Shown in pieces: positions 10,651-21,879 of a stretch of 64,000 nt of DNA (position 1 is its first letter; each line of letters begins with the position of its first letter). Both the position numbers and the translations under genes were made by a program. Under the pieces are notes generated by a model. The model had not been told where the DNA came from. It did not search any database and saw only the letters and a list, made by a program, of their open reading frames with translations. Origin of the DNA: Blastobasis lacticolella (lineage: Eukaryota > Arthropoda > Insecta > Lepidoptera > Blastobasidae); the NCBI GenBank assembly GCA_905147135.1, contig LR990046.1, positions 19,064,501 through 19,128,500 of the forward strand, read 5' to 3'.

Positions 10651-10799
10651 CGGTACCTTGCGTCTCTTTTTGTTTATTTTATTTTTGCAATTATGTCAAG
10701 CAGTGGCTTGCAATTTGTCTGTTGATGTGATGTGATGTACAATTCTTTATTACTGCCTTGCTTTCTTTCTCTCTGTTTCTTTTTTCTTACATTCTATAA

Positions 10800-10975
10800 T
10801 GTTGTCACTAGTGGACCTCTTTCGTATACACCTACTTTACCCCTCTCTCCCTTTTTTCTTGCTAACAAACCTTACTCTCGAATCACTCTATCTATTGTTG
10901 AAAACTGCATTAATATCCGTTGCGTAGTTTTAAAGATCTAAGCGTACATACGTGACTTTGTTTTATACTAGAGGT
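10800..10975 (+). repeat. repeat-P copy
   Basis: It contains ATCTATTGTTGAAAACTGCA and ATCCGTTGCGTAGTTTTAAA, then GACTTTGTTTTATACTA. These blocks are shared with 546-735 and, inverted, with 13085-13165. Confidence 0.5.
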
Positions 10976-10984
10976 ATATTAGAG

Positions 10985-11110
10985 GTCTCTTCAGAGTCGG
11001 GAAACGCATTGGTGACTCCCCTGGTGTTGCTGATGTCCATAGGCGGCGATGACCACTTTCCATCAGGTGGCCCGCATGCCTATATGTCTGCCGGATAATA
11101 TAATATGGAA
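10985..11110 (+). repeat. repeat-R/LINE-H 3' end variant
   Basis: It contains GGTGTTGCTGATGTCCATAG and the ATGACCACTTTCCATCAGGT block. It is the + strand version of the 3' part of the LINE-H fragment at 24165-24600. Confidence 0.55.
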
Positions 11111-11399
11111 AAAAATACGATGTATATAGAAAAATATGATTGAAAACTAGTTTCTAGCGCCCATGACTTGCACCCTCCGTGTACGTAAATCGTGATCAAG
11201 CGGCCATGATAAATCCCTCCGCGTGTGATAGTGTAACGAATCGTCATGCGTACCGCACGCGCTAAAATTCTTATTTATATCCTCTACGGGGGCTACAATG
11301 GTCGTTTTGGCGGGAAGGTTAACGTTGTACAAGGTAAGAATTATTAGGTACACATTGTTTTAAAAAGAGAGTAGGGAGTCTATCCGTCCTGGCTATCAT

Positions 11400-11640
11400 T
11401 TTAACCGTCAACGAAAAAAGGGGTGTACAAGTTTGATGTGTGTATCTGTGGCTCTGTTTATCTGTGTGGTTGTCTGTGGCATCGTAGGTGCCGAACGTAT
11501 GGACTGATTTCGATTATTTGAAAGATAGTTTAATCCAGAAGGTTTCATTAAAACCTGTGTAAGTATTTTCAAGTACAAAGGGTAAATTTTAATTAGACTC
11601 AATAACATCATTAGGCGCCGCTTGAAAACGCCTACTACTT
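11400..11640 (+). repeat. repeat-T copy
   Basis: It reads GGGGTGTACAAGTTTGATGT followed by TGTCTGTGGCATCGTAGGTG. The same family is present inverted at 38690-38850. Its class is unknown. Confidence 0.5.
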
Positions 11641-13084
11641 AAATTCATTAACCGCTACATACATTGACAAACGAAATGCTAGGGGGTGACGTGAATGCGA
11701 AGCGACGTGCTATGTGATTTTTAATGTAGGCTCGGTCCTTTAATATTTCAGTGAAGTTACCATTTTAAAAATAAACTTGGCGTTTTCGTCGTCTCTCCGA
11801 TTGACTAGTAGAGAAAGCTATGAAGCTTTAAGTCCGCCATTGTACGTAACAATGATATAGGCTCACATAACGTAGAAACATATAACGTGGGCTCCACTGG
11901 ACGGTAAAAGTAAAAAAAAAACAGTCCCAAAAATAAATCTTAATAGCAAAATAACAAATCATGCTTCCAACAACAATGCCATTGTCCAGTTGGAAATAGC
12001 TCCCAGACTTACTTCCAGAGATAATCTTAAAGACGCTATCTTTTATTTGACCAACACATTTAGTTTATATTCGACCCTCGTTCGCGCAGTGAATCAGTGT
12101 TGCTGCTATGCAGTTCAGCTCTGGGTTGTTTATTGCTCGTAAAGCCACGTAACCCAAGGAATAACGCTAGTGTGGATAAAACATGGAAGGTGTTTGAGTA
12201 TGGGTGAGATGATTTTGTTGCTTACTTTCAAATGTCCATTTCTATACTCATTCATTTTATTAACTTACTTGCTGCGCTGGCTTAGCGATCCAAAGAGGAT
12301 ATTGACCTCCGATACTAAAAGATGCCACTGACACATGTCATACTACAATTAAGTCTTGAGTGTTTGACAGAAAGACAGATACACAACTTACGTTCTTACC
12401 CCTAGAGTGTCGAAACCCTCACAATATATATTAAACAAACATACCATAGCGTAACGCTTTTTCCATAAGGTTAGGCAAATTTGATAAATATTGAAGAAGC
12501 GAGAAAGGTTTGTTCTTAGCAAGTGGAACAATGTGATGAAAATTAATCGTGAATAATTTAAAATAATTTGTAAAATAAACGATTACTTAAAATTAAAATA
12601 ATAGTCAAAATTGGTGATTCGGGAGCTGACGAAGACCCAAACAAATTAACAGAAATAAACCTCTTGCGTCACAGTTTAAAAATTGTTCTAAAACTCCTCA
12701 GAGACCGTCCAATCACCACACCGCGTTTCGAAAAACCTGAAGTGAAACTTCCTAACAAATACCCACAACTTGCGCTGAGACGTTGATTGAGTCGACACAT
12801 TTATCCGAGCTGAACGGATCCTGTACACGTTATATTCGCTTTATTAGTTCCCGTGAAGTATTACACGTCTAATATCCGATCAGGTTCGTTACAATACGGG
12901 TGTGCCGTGACCAGGATAGCGATGGTGAAATAGAGCTTTGGCTTGAAAAATGCATTTTCATCCTGAGACGCCTTGAGTGTCTTTTTTGTTTACTCCCAAA
13001 GGAAGGAGGAAGGATTTATGTAGTTCCGGATTTATGGATTGGCTTACGAGGAAAAACGTTGTACAGTTGAGCACTAAGAAAATA
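11641..13084. other. intergenic sequence, no feature seen
   Basis: About 1.4 kb shows no recognised repeat and no coding exon that I can support. It is one of the longest stretches in the window that looks single-copy. Confidence 0.4.
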
Positions 13085-13165
13085 GCAATCCATCTATACA
13101 TAGTATAATAAAACAAAGTCGCTTCCCACCGTCTGTGTCTATGTATCTATGTACGCTAACTACAC
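13085..13165 (-). repeat. repeat-P 3' fragment
   Basis: The complement reads ATCCGTTGTGTAGTTAGCGT and then GCGACTTTGTTTTATTA, matching the 3' end of the copies at 546 and 10800. Confidence 0.45.
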
Positions 13166-13318
13166 AACGGATTTTAATGTGGTATTCGACAATAGATAGT
13201 GTGATTCAACAGGAAGGTTATAAGCAAGAAAAACGTTTAGGTAGGGGTAAAGTAGGTGTGCGTGAACGAAATCTAGGTCTACTAGTTGAAAATATTATGT
13301 TTGTGTTTCCTATAGGAG

Positions 13319-13368
13319 CTTTGACTTAAAGTGAGGCGGGATGATTCCCGCCTCACTTTAAGTCAAAG
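13319..13368. repeat. perfect 23-bp-arm hairpin
   Basis: Arm 13319-13341 (CTTTGACTTAAAGTGAGGCG plus GGA) is exactly complementary to 13346-13368, with the 4-nt loop TGAT. There is no U-run after it and no gene next to it, so a terminator role is not indicated. Confidence 0.8.
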
Positions 13369-13369
13369 G

Positions 13370-14250
13370 TGAACTGTTATGGTTACACATTACACAATTC
13401 ATACATTTATTATTCTACATATTTTTATTTCATCACACATAAATATATGTCGTAGATTAGGGCAGACTCTAGCAGGGGAGAGATCCATCAGAAGGTATTT
13501 TCTGGATAGTTTCGTGAAATTAAAGATCAACCGAACAGTTTAATAGTGTATTGAGATAATAAAGCGATATTACAATAAAAATAGCAAACAATGAAAGCAT
13601 AGGATGACTGTAGGATAATTTTAAGTAGCAGATAATAATGTGGGACTACCGAACCCGTGGGTCACTGGAAAACCCGGCACCACCCATGGCCACCTCGCGA
13701 GGCCGAAACGCAAGGTACGCCAGGGAATCTATTCACATGCGCCCTTGTACAAATTATAATTTGGTAGTCCCTTCTGTACTCACACTCTTCTTTATGGAGT
13801 ACGGCTATGTGATGTGAGGCAATAAATAAAGACTTCTTCTTTCTTCAATGGATGAGCAGCTAGTCACACGTCTTGACTCGTCGATGGTCGAACGGGAAGT
13901 GTTCGTTGCGACCGCGCGCCGAATATGACGTCTTCATAGTATTTCCAGCTATCCGCAAGGTGGCGCTTCGATTGACGTTGCATTTCTTAGCCAAATGATG
14001 ACTAGGCTCATGACCCTCTACGACATATAAGTAAACAAACCAGCTCTTTGGGTGAGACCCGTGATATCCACTGGGCTTGATTGCTCAAAATATAAGTACC
14101 TACAGACGACAGAACCACCGATGATGTCGATGCCATACCTGTTTCTTGCTGATATGACCTACATGCATCCTTGCAGAAGCATTTCTGGCTGGTGTTGTAC
14201 CTGAACGGAACGGAACACACATAAATATAAGTAAACTAATGATACTGGCT
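13370..14250. other. intergenic sequence, no supported gene
   Basis: An AATAAATAAAG motif lies at about 13822-13832, but I cannot connect it to an exon. Nothing else is recognised. Confidence 0.35.
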
Positions 14251-14251
14251 C

Positions 14252-14508
14252 CCGCCCGCGAGGGCCCGGGGTCCATTTATACTATGATCCAGGATTTGGC
14301 AGATAAGGTAATTATAATGGAGTGACTGCTATCTGACTTCCTTGACCTTACTTGACTTAACAGGGAAACCTAACGAGATTGGATCACGTTTTCACATTAA
14401 GTCGTCTGGAGGTTTCATCACGATGTTTTCTCAGGATTTGAGCCCGGTACCTCTTGCATATGAGTCGGACTCCTAACCATTAGGCCACCGATGCTATTCA
14501 GTTATGTA
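14252..14508 (-). repeat. SINE-A copy, internally deleted
   Basis: It has the GAGGGCCCGGGGTCC 3' end, the body and the tRNA-like head (GAGCCCGGTACCTCTTGCAT on the + strand). The segment between the ACGATGTTTTC block and the head is missing. Confidence 0.7.
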
Positions 14509-14509
14509 T

Positions 14510-15270
14510 CCTGGAGACAAAAATGTTTAGTACGTTATTGTTATCTTATAATAATGAGGCTATGATCCATAGTGCAACGGTAAGAACCCTATAACAAAAA
14601 TAAAATAAACAGTAACTGGCAAACTCCACAGAAAGTACTGAAATTATAAACTTTGACATACAGTACTATCTACTTAGTTATTTATTCAAAATCGGCACTA
14701 AGGCATTCATGTATTTAATTGACAGAGAGATACGTCTACTAGCGACGCCATCAGCTGAAAATATTAGTTGGTCACACCGTAAATTATGATTTTACGCCCG
14801 ACGAGCCCGAATAATAACAAAAGGTTTACCACCCGAGACCTCCGCACCTGTACAGTACGTCCAAATGAAAATTAAAAAGTAAAGCGGCTGGGCTCAAAAC
14901 GTACGGAAATTAAAAAGCTTATTTACTGCCGCAGAATTTAATTCAGTTATATAAAGAGCAAACAGAAAAGTCGGATTAATGTTGCCGTTGAATTATTAAA
15001 CGTCATTTTGGTTCGCGCGCGCTAAGTTCGTGTATAAATTTCGAGGAACGGCACGTTGATTGTTTGAATTCTGTATTGACTAACTAAAGCCTAATCGGAA
15101 ACTGCCTGTGAACTGTGAAGTCATAATTTATAATATGCAAATATTTGAATTAGGTATGAGATGTTGGCACTGATTTCATGACCTTCGTTAGGTTTGTAAC
15201 ATTATTCTGTGACCTTTGCTCGTTTTATAAATGGGGATATAATTCTGTAGGGTCATAATTACAAGTCTTT
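14510..15270. other. intergenic sequence, no feature seen
   Basis: No named repeat and no supported exon. The part at 14800-15060 has more CpG than its surroundings, which may reflect conserved non-coding sequence, but nothing here proves that. Confidence 0.35.
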
Positions 15271-15274
15271 TAAG

Positions 15275-15775
15275 GAACTTCAATAACCCAGGCTAAACAT
15301 GCCCTTATCGAAGGTACACTTCCGTACCTTGTGCTATTGGAAATACGAATACATAGTCCCAAATAAAGACATAAATAAGCCAAGAATTTGTAAACATCTA
15401 CATTCATCAACGCATTAGGCGTTTGCTTTCGATTTCTTTGGCCATATTCAGAAAGAGCAATGACAACCTTAAGAATCCCGTTCGAAATGAATCTACCCGA
15501 CTGGGGAGGTTCCTCCACCTTACAGAATACCGCAGCTAAACAATACTCTTTTAAATAGTAGTGTGTAAGGTCTCCAGTGCTCCATGGGGTGGGGATTTGG
15601 GGAACCGAGGCTTTGGCAGTGGAGGGGCATTTGCCCTTTTTGCTGCCAGAGTAACGTGCTACAGAGGTGGGCAATGCATTGGCGATACACTTGGTGTTGC
15701 TAATGTCTAGGCAGTGGTGACCATTTTCCATCAGGTGGCGCGCTTGCCTGTTTGCCTACCGTATGACATAAAAAA
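15275..15775 (+). repeat. repeat-R long copy
   Basis: The + strand carries CCGACTGGGGAGGTTCCTCC, ACCTTACAGAATACCGCAGC, then GTGCTACAGAGGTGGGCAAT and an A-run after CCGTATGACAT. The same blocks in the same order occur at 22785-23040. The long antisense frame across it is therefore not a gene. Confidence 0.65.
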
Positions 15776-15837
15776 AAATCTTACAGTCACTAGCTACCGC
15801 GAGTCCGTAACCACATGCGCTGGTCTGACTCAATCCA

Positions 15838-16160
15838 TACATCATCATCATCATCATATAAGCCAGTAGACGCTCACTGCTGGGCATAGGCCTCCCCCAG
15901 AGATCTCCACAAAGACCGGTCCTGTGCTTTCCGCATCCAGCTGGTACCTGCGATCCTTACAAGGTCGTCGGTCCACCTTGTAGGAGGCCTACCCACGCTG
16001 CGTCTACCGGTACGTGGTCGCCACTCGAGAACTTTACTACTAAATCCGTACGCTCGAAGACAATCAACATCATTATATTGGCATCTATCCCGGCTTCTGC
16101 CAGGGTCCGCTTTCCTACTTATTCCTCTCGAATTCGACTCAGTGATCTCGCCTGGTATCA
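15838..16160 (-). repeat. RTE-F 3' end joined to an RTE-G 3' end
   Basis: The minus strand encodes LEWRPRTGRRSVGRPPTRWT and then a DRSLWRSLGEAYAQQ-type end followed by a GAT tail. This is the C-terminus of an RTE-like reverse transcriptase. Upstream, a GISRKADPGRSRDR reading belongs to a second 3' end family (RTE-G, also at 51571 and 53440). The frame is open across the junction by chance. Confidence 0.7.
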
Positions 16161-16780
16161 AGTTTATCCCTGTGGCAGCTTAGACAAGCCTCCTCAATCT
16201 CATCGACAACGTCTCTCACGCCAGGCTGCTCCCGTATTCGATACGGACTCGGGCACATTTTATGAAGAGATCATCAAACCGGGTTGTAATGTGTGCAATC
16301 AAAATTTTAATATAATTTCATCGATATAGTCACTGGATTCTAGAAACTTACTCCAACAGAAGGCTTGAAGGCCGATTCAGATAAGGCGGTGCTACCGACT
16401 CAAGCGGACTCCTAAGGCATGGTGGAGTCCTAGCCCAAAGTCGTTCGGCTGGTACGCGTTTAGCGCCATGCATCCATTCCGGATAAACAATGTATAGCCC
16501 GCATCCACCGGCATAAAGGGCGAGATAAACGCAACCCTTCCCAAGGCTCGTCTAATTTAGTGAAAAGATAACGATCGCCGTTTTCTTGGTACGAGGCATG
16601 GGCGACCGAGCTTATCGTGTCGAAAGAGGAGCTTGTTTACCCGCCGAAATCTTCCTTTCAAATCGCCAAAATTATCTTCCACGGTAAAATCGGTAATGGA
16701 GTAAGTAGGCCAGTATGGTCTTTTAACTCAAATGAAATAAAACGAAAAAAACCGTTTTAAAGTTTTTGTCTTTCATTCCT
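16161..16780. other. degenerate sequence, no supported gene
   Basis: A short block with GGCGGACTCCTC-like and GATAAAGTCCTACC-like wording, also seen near 43035 and 56840, hints at an old repeat around 16400. Nothing else is recognised. Confidence 0.35.
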
Positions 16781-16784
16781 TTAG

Positions 16785-17035
16785 CATTAAGCCCTTACAC
16801 TCGTGGGTGCGACACCCACGTTGTACGCAGCTACTAATGTTTTCAAGGCAAAAGATCTACTGTCTCCGTAGACTGGAAAATTAGCAGCAGCGTTTTCCAT
16901 CGTTATTTATGTACACTGTGATCTTTAACCCGGGCTGATTGGAAATCGCAGTGTACATGCCAAGTGTGGAGATTATATCAATAATCTCTCCTTTCGGGAG
17001 AGGACCTAAATCGTGCAGTGGCCATGATTATGACG
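16785..17035 (+). repeat. repeat-Q copy
   Basis: It has the CCTTACACTCGTGGGTG, TCTCCGTAGACTGGAAAAT and GATTATGACGATGG blocks of the family. The 5' ~35 bp are missing. Confidence 0.65.
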
Positions 17036-17277
17036 ATGGTGAGTATTTTTAAAAATACGAAAAGTTTCCGCAATCAGCTGCTTATTTGCACCACCCAAGT
17101 CCAACTGAACGGAGACGCAGTTAAACCGCAACAGCGCCGCTTAATTGCTGCCCTTAGCAATGAGATAGCGCCAAAAATGACGGGAATATTCAAACTCTTT
17201 TCGTGGTTTTTATTTTTACAGTGGAATTTTGACTCAAGTGCTTCAATGCTAAATTTCATTCAATGAGTTAAGGTATT

Positions 17278-17385
17278 ATCATCATCATCTTGGCGTTATA
17301 TCCCGGCTGCAGTCCCGCGTGGCATTACTTTTCTTACTTCGCTCGGTTTTCGGAATCCTTGGTGGTGAGCTTATTGGTCAAGGTA
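17278..17385 (-). repeat. LINE 3' end fragment (SINE-A/RTE-like tail)
   Basis: ATCATCATCTTGGCGTTATA on the + strand is the complement of a 3' end with a GAT tail. GTGGTGAGCTTATTGGTCA matches the fragment at 7240-7260. Confidence 0.45.
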
Positions 17386-17669
17386 CACGCAACGTAAATT
17401 TGCAAGGATAAGTATGAGTCGTCTTCACCTTGAAAGTGTAAAATTGTTGAAACGGTTGTTTTAATCTTTCAATAAAAAAAATAGGATTCAATCCTCATAA
17501 TTATAGTTATCGCGCTCATTTGCTTGGCTAATTTTTTCATTGAAACATTAAAACAACACTTTCAACAACTTTACGTGGGGCAGCAGTTGTATTTTTTTTT
17601 CAGTACCCATAGTTTCTCTATACGCGGTATATTATAGATTCATTTACGCCACATTTATGATATACATTA

Positions 17670-18030
17670 TTGGGAGCGTCAGTGGTTGAGTGGTTAAGGT
17701 ATTCGACTTGTAAGCGAGAGGTACCGGGTTCGAATCATTTCGAATTAAACGTTCGTACATTGGTTGAAATTAATAAAGTTAAATAAATAGTAAAATAAAA
17801 TAAAATAGTTGAATGCTAACTTGAATTGAGGGACTACTGCACATTCAGGCGGCTGAATGTGTAACTATGATGCAATGTGGTCAGGTTCCCCTGGTAGTAG
17901 AGTCACGGAGGTCAGATGACAGTCGCTCCACTGTAATTATCTGATCTGCCAAATCCTGGATCATGGTTAAGGCGGACTTCGGGCTTTCGTGTGCGAGAGC
18001 ACAACCGGGATATTTAGGCCAAGATGATTA
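17670..18030 (+). repeat. SINE-A copy, plus orientation
   Basis: The tRNA-like head starts at GAGCGTCAGTGGTTGAGTGG, with B box GGTTCGAATC at about 17728. The body ends with GAGCACAACCGGGATATTTA, then GGCCAAGATGATTATTATAA. A local AT insertion separates the head from the body. It is a clear reference for the orientation of the family. Confidence 0.75.
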
Positions 18031-18067
18031 TTATAATTTTTTATATATTTATACCTACATTACTTTG

Positions 18068-18260
18068 TAGTTGACATTTTGTGTTATGCATTCACGATAG
18101 AACTACACTACTACATTATATTAAAGATTAAAACACTTTTATACACTATAGTTCCACCGGTTTCGGATATTATCGCAATTAATAAAAAAATTATAAACAT
18201 AATAAATTTATTGGAACTCTAGTACATATATAAAACTGTTTTAATCTATAATCATTTCTT
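18068..18260. repeat. MITE-U, degenerate copy
   Basis: Inverted arms AAAACACTTTTATACACTAT..GTTCCAC and TGGAAC..ATATATAAAACTGTTTTA flank ACCGGTTTCGGA. This is the same layout as the near-perfect copy at 31036-31272. Confidence 0.55.
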
Positions 18261-19055
18261 TGATTGGGGCTTCTTAAGGCAAATAGAATAACCTGACTTC
18301 AAAGTTCGGCTGACTGCCTTTGACAGCACATTCTTTCTTCCTTTTGACAGATGTTATTGTAGCATGCATTTAGTTTCAGACTACAACCTAACTTAACACA
18401 TATATATCTCTATCGATCTAGCACACACTGCCTTATCTGAAGCAATTAATCAGTTCGCCATATTGGCTTACAGATCAGTAGGCGAATAGCACCAAATCAT
18501 ATTACCTAGTATGGCACGCGGTAATATAGATGAGCTTCACTTAAACGTAATGTTAAACCCAATTAGAGGCTTTGATGCAAATTCTCCAAGCATGCATGCT
18601 GAGGCATGCAAGCGTACTGGAGTGTAAGAAGATATCACTATATCTAGTTTAACTACTCGTCACTACGAGAATAGAGAAAGGGATGCTGAGTTGGTTTGGT
18701 CATATAGGATGACTGAGAGGAGCTTAACGAAAAATATTATTATAAGACAAGTGCACAGCGTTAAGTTGGGATAATATCCAATAGATGGCGTTGTACATGT
18801 TTGCGTTCTTATTCTACATCGCGGGAGCAAGTTCGCTATCGAAAAGATATAGTGTTTTAGAGAGATATGTATATTAACCTAATTTTGGAGGAGTAAACTA
18901 TTGTTCGAGTATCTTGACTAGTTTTACTTGCATCAGCACCCTTGGTAGTTGGCCCCCTTAAATGGTGTGAGGGTTTTACAACAGGAGTAAATAGAAGCGT
19001 TGGAAGGAGAATATCGAGACGTACATATCACGATCGGATTTAAAAACAATCGTTA
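18261..19055. other. intergenic sequence, no feature seen
   Basis: No supported exon, and no repeat family shared with the rest of the window is evident. Confidence 0.4.
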
Positions 19056-19057
19056 TA

Positions 19058-19460
19058 ATCTGGGCGGTAATGTCCCGGTCGTGCTCTCGCGAACGAAGGC
19101 CCGACGTCCGCTTTGTCCATGGTCCAGGACTTGGCAGATTAGGTAACTACCAAAGAGATTGGAATGCTGGCGACCTTCTTGTTATAACCATGAAGGTCGC
19201 TAACATTCCAATCTCTTTGGTAACTACAGTGGAGCGACTGCCATCTGACCCCCGTGAGCCTGCTACCAGGGGAACTTGACGTGATTGGATCAGTGCAGGT
19301 TTCATCAATATGTTTTCCTCACCGTAAGAGCTTCGGTTAGTATTCAACAAATGTATATAACTCAGAATGGAGTTAACGGCGTATGGCCCCAGTGGGTTTC
19401 AAACCCGGTACCTCTCGCTAACTAGCTTAATATCATAACCATTCGGCCATTCGGCCATTC
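19058..19460 (-). repeat. SINE-A copy carrying a 69-bp hairpin insertion
   Basis: The body matches the family from the GTGCTCTCGCGAACGA end to the CCCGGTACCTCTCGC head. It is interrupted at 19151-19219 by a fold-back element with an 8-bp duplication. Confidence 0.75.
19151..19219. mobile_element. 69-bp fold-back MITE with 8-bp TSD
   Basis: CAAAGAGATTGG..CCAATCTCTTTG ends enclose 28-bp arms with two mismatches and a 13-nt loop. The flanks 19143-19150 and 19220-19227 both read GTAACTAC, and uninterrupted SINE-A copies have this sequence only once (GTAATTAC). Size and duplication suggest an extreme hAT-type MITE. Confidence 0.8.
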
Positions 19461-19759
19461 GGTTTTAAAGAAAGGTCAGGTCAAAACAGAGGAGCTTGTA
19501 TGAAAAGGTTGATGAACGTGGAAGAATCAAGAGAGGTTAATCAGGACCGTAGACCGTGGAACGATGTGGTCTCTGTTTACCGCTTCAGGAAGAAAGCGTG
19601 ACGTTATTTGTATATTCTTTAGTGGCGACTACGTACTGGAAGACGTAGCTTGGATAGGCCTCCAGGTAAAGATTGCGGGTACAGTCATTCAACTAAATAG
19701 TTGATCCCCCCCACGCCGACCTTATGATAATCCATATTAACCATTTCATCTTTGTCCTC

Positions 19760-19905
19760 ACAGTGACAACGCACCTGCGGGTCTGCATTTTTGTTGCCTG
19801 CAACCTAAATGATGCTATAGACGTAGATGCTATAGGCAACGGTTACCGCTTACCATCAAGTGGGCTGTATACTCGTTTGTCACTGCGTAGCATAAAAAAA
19901 AACGC
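19760..19905 (+). repeat. repeat-R-like 3' end variant
   Basis: It has CAACGCACCTGCGGGTCTGC, TTGTTGCCTGCAACCTAAAT, then GCTTACCATCAAGTGGGCTG and an A-run. A relative is at 33595-33715. Confidence 0.5.
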
Positions 19906-20159
19906 AGCAAACCTATCCTTAAAAGCTCTAAGGAAATCCTAGTTTCTTTCCTCCTAGATACAGTTCCTAACTATACATTGCCGTTCCCAACTAAACATTT
20001 TTGTTGCTAGTGCAAAATACGTAACATTTGTATTTATATACCACACATAGTCTTCATTATTGCAACAGCGAGCTCAGCAGAAGGCTTGTTACGATGGTAA
20101 TTTCTTAATATTGCCCCCGTTTATACAATCCCAGGGCGTTATGAGCGGCGTCTTTACGA

Positions 20160-20265
20160 GTACATTATGTGAAATAACTAGCGAGTACCGACCCGACCCG
20201 CTTTTGCACGGGTACAGACAGGTAGGTATGTATCTATACATATAATAAAACTGTAATAGGTCCAC
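20160..20265 (+). repeat. repeat-P-like start fragment
   Basis: ACTAGCGAGTACCGACCCGA followed by CTTTTGCACGGGT is the start block of repeat-P-type sequences; a relative is at 62247. Confidence 0.4.
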
Positions 20266-21732
20266 TTCTCTACATTGAAGATGTTTTGAAATTTTTTATT
20301 TAGTTTACTTACCCTATACACGATACTGAAGCCAAAACTGTAATTTATTTCATTTTATCTATCTGTCTGTGTCTTGGAAGTCATCACTCGTAACCTACTA
20401 AATCAATTCAAACCAAACTTGCTATGATTTTAGTTCATACTACGATGTAGGACACTGGATACTTTTAATCCCGAAATTCATCACGGTTAATTTGGGAGAG
20501 GGGATAAAAGTCAAAAGGTGTACCTAGTTGTAATTCATTAACGCATTGTCCGATTTCATTCATTCTTTTTTCGTTAGAAAGGATGTACTTTAACCGTATC
20601 CATGAATCAAAAGATGCTTCCCAATTTCACAGGTTATACAACTCAACTATATCGAAAGCGAAAACGTAGTATCTCAAAAACCAACCCAAAATTTTAAAGC
20701 AAAACAAAAGGATATTTCAGAAATTTCCAGAAAAATTCTATTCGAATATTTGTGCGAGGCGTTTGCAATTGGTGGCATTGTCCAATGGATTGTTCTTTAT
20801 GGTAATCATAACTTCAGGGAACAATAGTGTTGAATGTTCGGTGTCGGCGCTCGGCCATTCTGAATCAAAGTGGGTCCACTACCGGCCTTTGGGCGATTTG
20901 TCAAAGGATTTCCACGGTGAATAGTTTGAACTGGTGTTGGAGGCGACGATTTATCCACTGCTTTGTTTACGGCACGATGGAGGCGTGAAAAAAGATCATA
21001 TGTGGGACCTTTTTTGATGGTAGCAGTACATTAAAACCCAATAATATCTTTAGTGATATCAACCGAATAAAATAGCTATGTAATCTCGATAAACGAAACA
21101 TCGATGAATACTACAACGATTTATTTCTATGACAACGATGCACGTTACCACGATAAATTGGGGAATTTGGACTATATAGTTCAAATTGTTTGGGTAAACG
21201 CATGACCTTCCTTAATGAAACCTAGGCGTAAAACGGCCTAATCTAAGAGTTAAGAAAAACTATAAATCTATTTTATTTCTGTGAAAACAATTTCCATTAT
21301 TGTTGCTTTTGAGTTCGAAAAAATCGGTCCAGGAAGTAAGTATAGACAGTACAATAACAGCGTCGCTGTTTTTGGAATTGACATGGCTTTTCAAAATGGC
21401 GACACTTAGTTCCAGCTTTTGCCACCGTGACAGATAACTTTGTGCCGCTCAGCAGCGTCTGTTCTGTGTAGCTGAAGAAGATTATTGAGAATGGAGGACG
21501 GAGTATCAGTGGTTAGTCTATTAAAGATAGCAAAGATCTATGGACGCTAAAATAAAAAAAATTAGTCAACTCAAACTGACGGATGTCAAGGAAAATAAAA
21601 ACATTGGAAACAATATATTGACAAAACCATTTCATTATTAATAAATTGAATGGAAATCAAATATGTAAGATAATCAATTCGATTGAACTTTAATATTGTT
21701 TGTCTATATTTTTGGTTGGTTTTACTTAAACC
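20266..21732. other. upstream flank of the SLC6-like gene
   Basis: No coding exon was found before the ATG at 21733. A promoter and non-coding first exon may lie here, but I cannot place a TATA box or a transcription start with confidence. Confidence 0.4.
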
Positions 21733-21879
21733 ATGAACCGTGATTTGGAATCCCAAGTACCAAGCGGAGTTAACAGCCGGATCAGTTCCCTAGGCACTGC
21801 ATCTAGTTCAAAAACATTTGATATTGAATCGTGGTGTTACATAAGGCACGAGAACTATGAGCTTCAAGTTGTAAAAAAG
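21733..21879 (+). CDS. SLC6-like gene exon 1 (residues 1-49)
   Basis: The ATG at 21733 is preceded by TTAAACC. The encoded N-terminal tail is Ser-rich and hydrophilic, as expected for a cytosolic N-terminus. The donor is AAG|GTAAAA, phase 0. Membership rests on phase and position, because this tail has no family motif. Confidence 0.6.

Noticed and set aside
15270..15731. 153-residue minus-strand frame
   Set aside because: It is antisense to repeat-R, and the same wording recurs at 22765-22968 with different frame breaks. It is not a gene.
16078..16329. 83-residue plus-strand frame
   Set aside because: Antisense of the RTE-G/RTE-F ends, continued by chance into flanking DNA.
17676..17740. 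tRNA gene candidate (A and B boxes)
   Set aside because: It is the head of SINE-A, repeated many times, with a body and GAT tail attached and no proper anticodon arm. The same holds for the SINE-B heads at 23580, 37560 and 42665.
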